Shown in pieces: positions 62,076 through 64,000 of a stretch of DNA of 64,000 nt. The position numbers were made by a program, and so were the translations under genes. Positions within the stretch are counted from its first letter, which is position 1, and each line of letters opens with the position of its first letter. The notes beneath the pieces are model-generated. The model had not been told where the DNA came from. It worked only from the letters and a program-made list of their open reading frames with translations, and did not search any database. The DNA comes from Symsagittifera roscoffensis (Eukaryota; Xenacoelomorpha; Acoela; Convolutidae), in NCBI RefSeq assembly GCF_963678635.1, contig NC_087067.1, positions 40,942,379 through 41,006,378 on the forward strand, read 5' to 3'.

Positions 62076-62257
62076 CTTCGATTTAGAGTAGCTGCGATCA
62101 TTTTTTCTCAGTCCTTATAAACTTTTTGCTGAAATTCAAAGAAAAATTTTTTCAAGTTGAAACTTGTACATTTTTCAAGTTTCCTCCACTGTACATTTTA
62201 CAACTTCAGTAGTATTCTTCGTTTTGGACAAAAAACTTTAAAAAAATATTGCTAAAA

Positions 62258-63950
62258 ATGAGTAGCCGCAAATTAGAAAAAACTTTGACGGAGCTTCCCG
62301 ATAATGTTTTGGAAAGTATAATCTTGTTTGTGGCTCCATCACGTATTCAATGGATCAATAAACGGAATTTCGGAAACGAGGTTCATGCATTGAGCCAGTG
62401 CTGTCGGAGAAAAAACAATCTTGTGAATCGATCTCGTCTTAAGTTTCAAGCCCTCATAAATGCTGCTGCTCTTAAAAGTAGTTGAGCTCTACAACGTCCA
62501 CTGCGATATGCGGATAAACACAAGTGTAACTGGATACTTGAACGCACTGGAATCGCAGGTGTTGTTGATATGGATGTCGCAGACTTCGATCATTTTATTT
62601 GTTTACTAAACGAGAACCCCCAATGGGTTCGTGACGCCAACGTTGGGATTCGTGTATTTACTATAAGTAGCATCGTATTGTCTGAACAAACGAAGACTCT
62701 GATTCGAACATGAAGATTTTTCTTGATACTCTTTGTCATGAAGCCGAAAACATTAGAAATTGCAAATTCCTTGTTTCCGATCCCTATAACTCTCCTATCA
62801 CAAAAATATATATCCATGGTACAAGTACTGAGCACGACAAGCTGGGAGTTCTCAATTCGTTCACTAATCTTAAGTGCATTAACTTGGCCGAAGATAGTAT
62901 TGATTTGAAGGATATACGAAAAACTTCCATGGTAAACTGATATCTCAGCGAAGAGTATCAGCATATGTGGATCCAGCGGAATCAATTCGCCGAAATTTAT
63001 AAATGTCTATGACTTGAGGTTTGAGAGTGGTCAAAAATTGGATTTTCTGGCTATATGCCAGTGCTTTTCAAATTTGAGAAACCTTAATATGTCGAAGCTG
63101 GTTTTGGAAAAGACAAGAAATTTGAAAGATGCGCTGGCCATTTTGCCCCAAAGTTGTTTATCTATGCACAGGGGCAGATTTAGGGGAGGGAAGGGGGGCG
63201 GGGGCGGACGCTTCCCCCTCAGGGATTCGACACCCTGCCGACCCAAAGGCACTTTGGCCGACTGACCCTAATCGGCGCCAATATTGACTAATTTTGAGGG
63301 GGGAGCGCACGCCGAAAAACGCAATTTTTTGGTCAAAATTTTCCAAAAAGTGCCTAAAAACGCCTTTTTTGACTGTTTTTTTTTCAAAAATTTGCTTGCG
63401 GCGCAGAATTTTTTTTGATAAAATAGGGGCAAACACAGTGCTTTGGGAGAGCTCAAAAAAATCAATTTGGTCGACCTAAAAAAAATGTCGTCAAAATTTT
63501 CGATTTCTTTTTGAAAATCCGCCCCCCCTCGAGAAAATCCTAGATCCGCCCCTGTCTATGGACATTAAACTCGATATGTTGCCAATTTTGTCGTGATGTT
63601 GTCAATTGAAGTTTCTTCTGATTACAGATGATCACATTCATACGAGTCATAATGACGAAGCACTTGTATCTGCGTCCATTATTTGGAGTAGTTTCCAGTT
63701 TTCATTGTTAGCTCTCACTATAGATTGCAACATCTTTGAGGGTTCAGAGGGCGTGGAGTGTCGGCAGTTCGATTCTTCAAGTGATTATATCATTTATATG
63801 AAGCCGACAGTCAGTTTTAGGACAGTGCATTTAATTTCCTACCTAAAGAAGAAATGACAGTGGCCTATTATCTCTAGGCTTATTTTTAACGATACTGAGA
63901 TGAAGTCGCTGAAAATGATTGAAACCGAAAACACTGAGCTTGTCAAAAAA
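62258..63950 (+). pseudogene. F-box/LRR-like pseudogene split by a MITE
   Basis: From ATG 62258 the frame gives LTELPDNVLESIILFV, a typical start of an F-box, then a basic helix-rich stretch. A TGA at 62482-62484 interrupts it. The same frame continues to 62712, shifts to another frame (62710-62940, LNSFTNLKCINLAED), and resumes at 63014 with SNLRNLNMSKLVL, leucine-rich-repeat-like strands. A hAT MITE is inserted at 63169-63554, and coding-like sequence resumes afterwards, up to about 63950. F-box/LRR proteins are substrate adaptors of SCF ubiquitin ligases. Given the stop, frame changes and insertion, this copy is dead unless unseen introns rescue it. Confidence 0.55.
63169..63554 (+). repeat. 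hAT-type MITE, complete 386-bp copy with target duplication
   Basis: The ends CAGGGGCAGATTTAGG and CCTAGATCCGCCCCTG form inverted repeats. The flanks TCTATGCA (63161-63168) and TCTATGGA (63555-63562) are an 8-bp target duplication with one change. It is inserted inside the F-box/LRR pseudogene. Confidence 0.9.
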
Positions 63951-64000
63951 GTAAGTAGCATTTAGTAGCAGTGTTGACCAAACTGAGAAAATAAAAGGAT

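Overview
The window is animal nuclear DNA, probably from an invertebrate that I cannot name. The evidence is an intron-rich kinesin-5 gene with metazoan-like motifs, a BEL/Pao retrotransposon (a superfamily known from animals), hAT-type MITEs, tRNA-derived SINE-like sequences, and a 200-base run of N at 3479-3678.

Layout. Positions 1-13168 are a graveyard of nested retroelements: a retroviral-type integrase fragment, two decayed copies of one reverse-transcriptase family whose C-terminus carries an RPDG endonuclease-like block, LTR pieces in + orientation, and a broken BEL/Pao element on the minus strand. Positions 13169-37760 hold the main object, a 24.6 kb Ty3/gypsy-type LTR retrotransposon on the minus strand. 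Its LTRs (921 and 920 bp) differ, by eye, at only four bases and one indel. It interrupts the last codons of the second reverse-transcriptase pseudogene, and the target can be read across the insertion (13168 to 37761).

The giant element reads, in its own direction: 5' LTR (37760-36841), a ~3 kb leader with many CCGGAGGGGTC-like motifs, a single 3200-codon Gag-Pol frame, then three further long ORFs where env would normally lie (274, 1808 and 902 codons), then the 3' LTR. Gag-Pol has two CCHC knuckles, DTGA protease, YVDD reverse transcriptase, RNase H, HHCC/DDE integrase and a GPF motif, then a ~500-residue extension whose end resembles a TARG1/OARD1-type macro domain. The 1808-codon ORF carries an SGNH/GDSL hydrolase domain with all catalytic blocks, followed by a degenerate second copy. 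The 902-codon ORF has a possible third copy. I see no envelope glycoprotein. This gene set is the best candidate here for an undescribed system: a young giant retroelement with ADP-ribose-related and esterase-like accessory domains.

Positions 38036-38710 are a solo LTR of a related subfamily, ending 58 bp before the start codon of the only clear host gene, kinesin-5 (KIF11/Eg5). That gene spans 38769-53294 in about 17 exons with consistent splice phases and predicts ~1037 residues, including a conserved BimC box. Its introns hold hAT MITEs, SINE-like elements and a repeat family with inverted repeats plus a covarying terminal hairpin. Downstream (53295-64000) lie more repeats, one element flanked by a perfect 20-bp direct repeat, and an F-box/LRR-like pseudogene split by a hAT MITE with an 8-bp target duplication.
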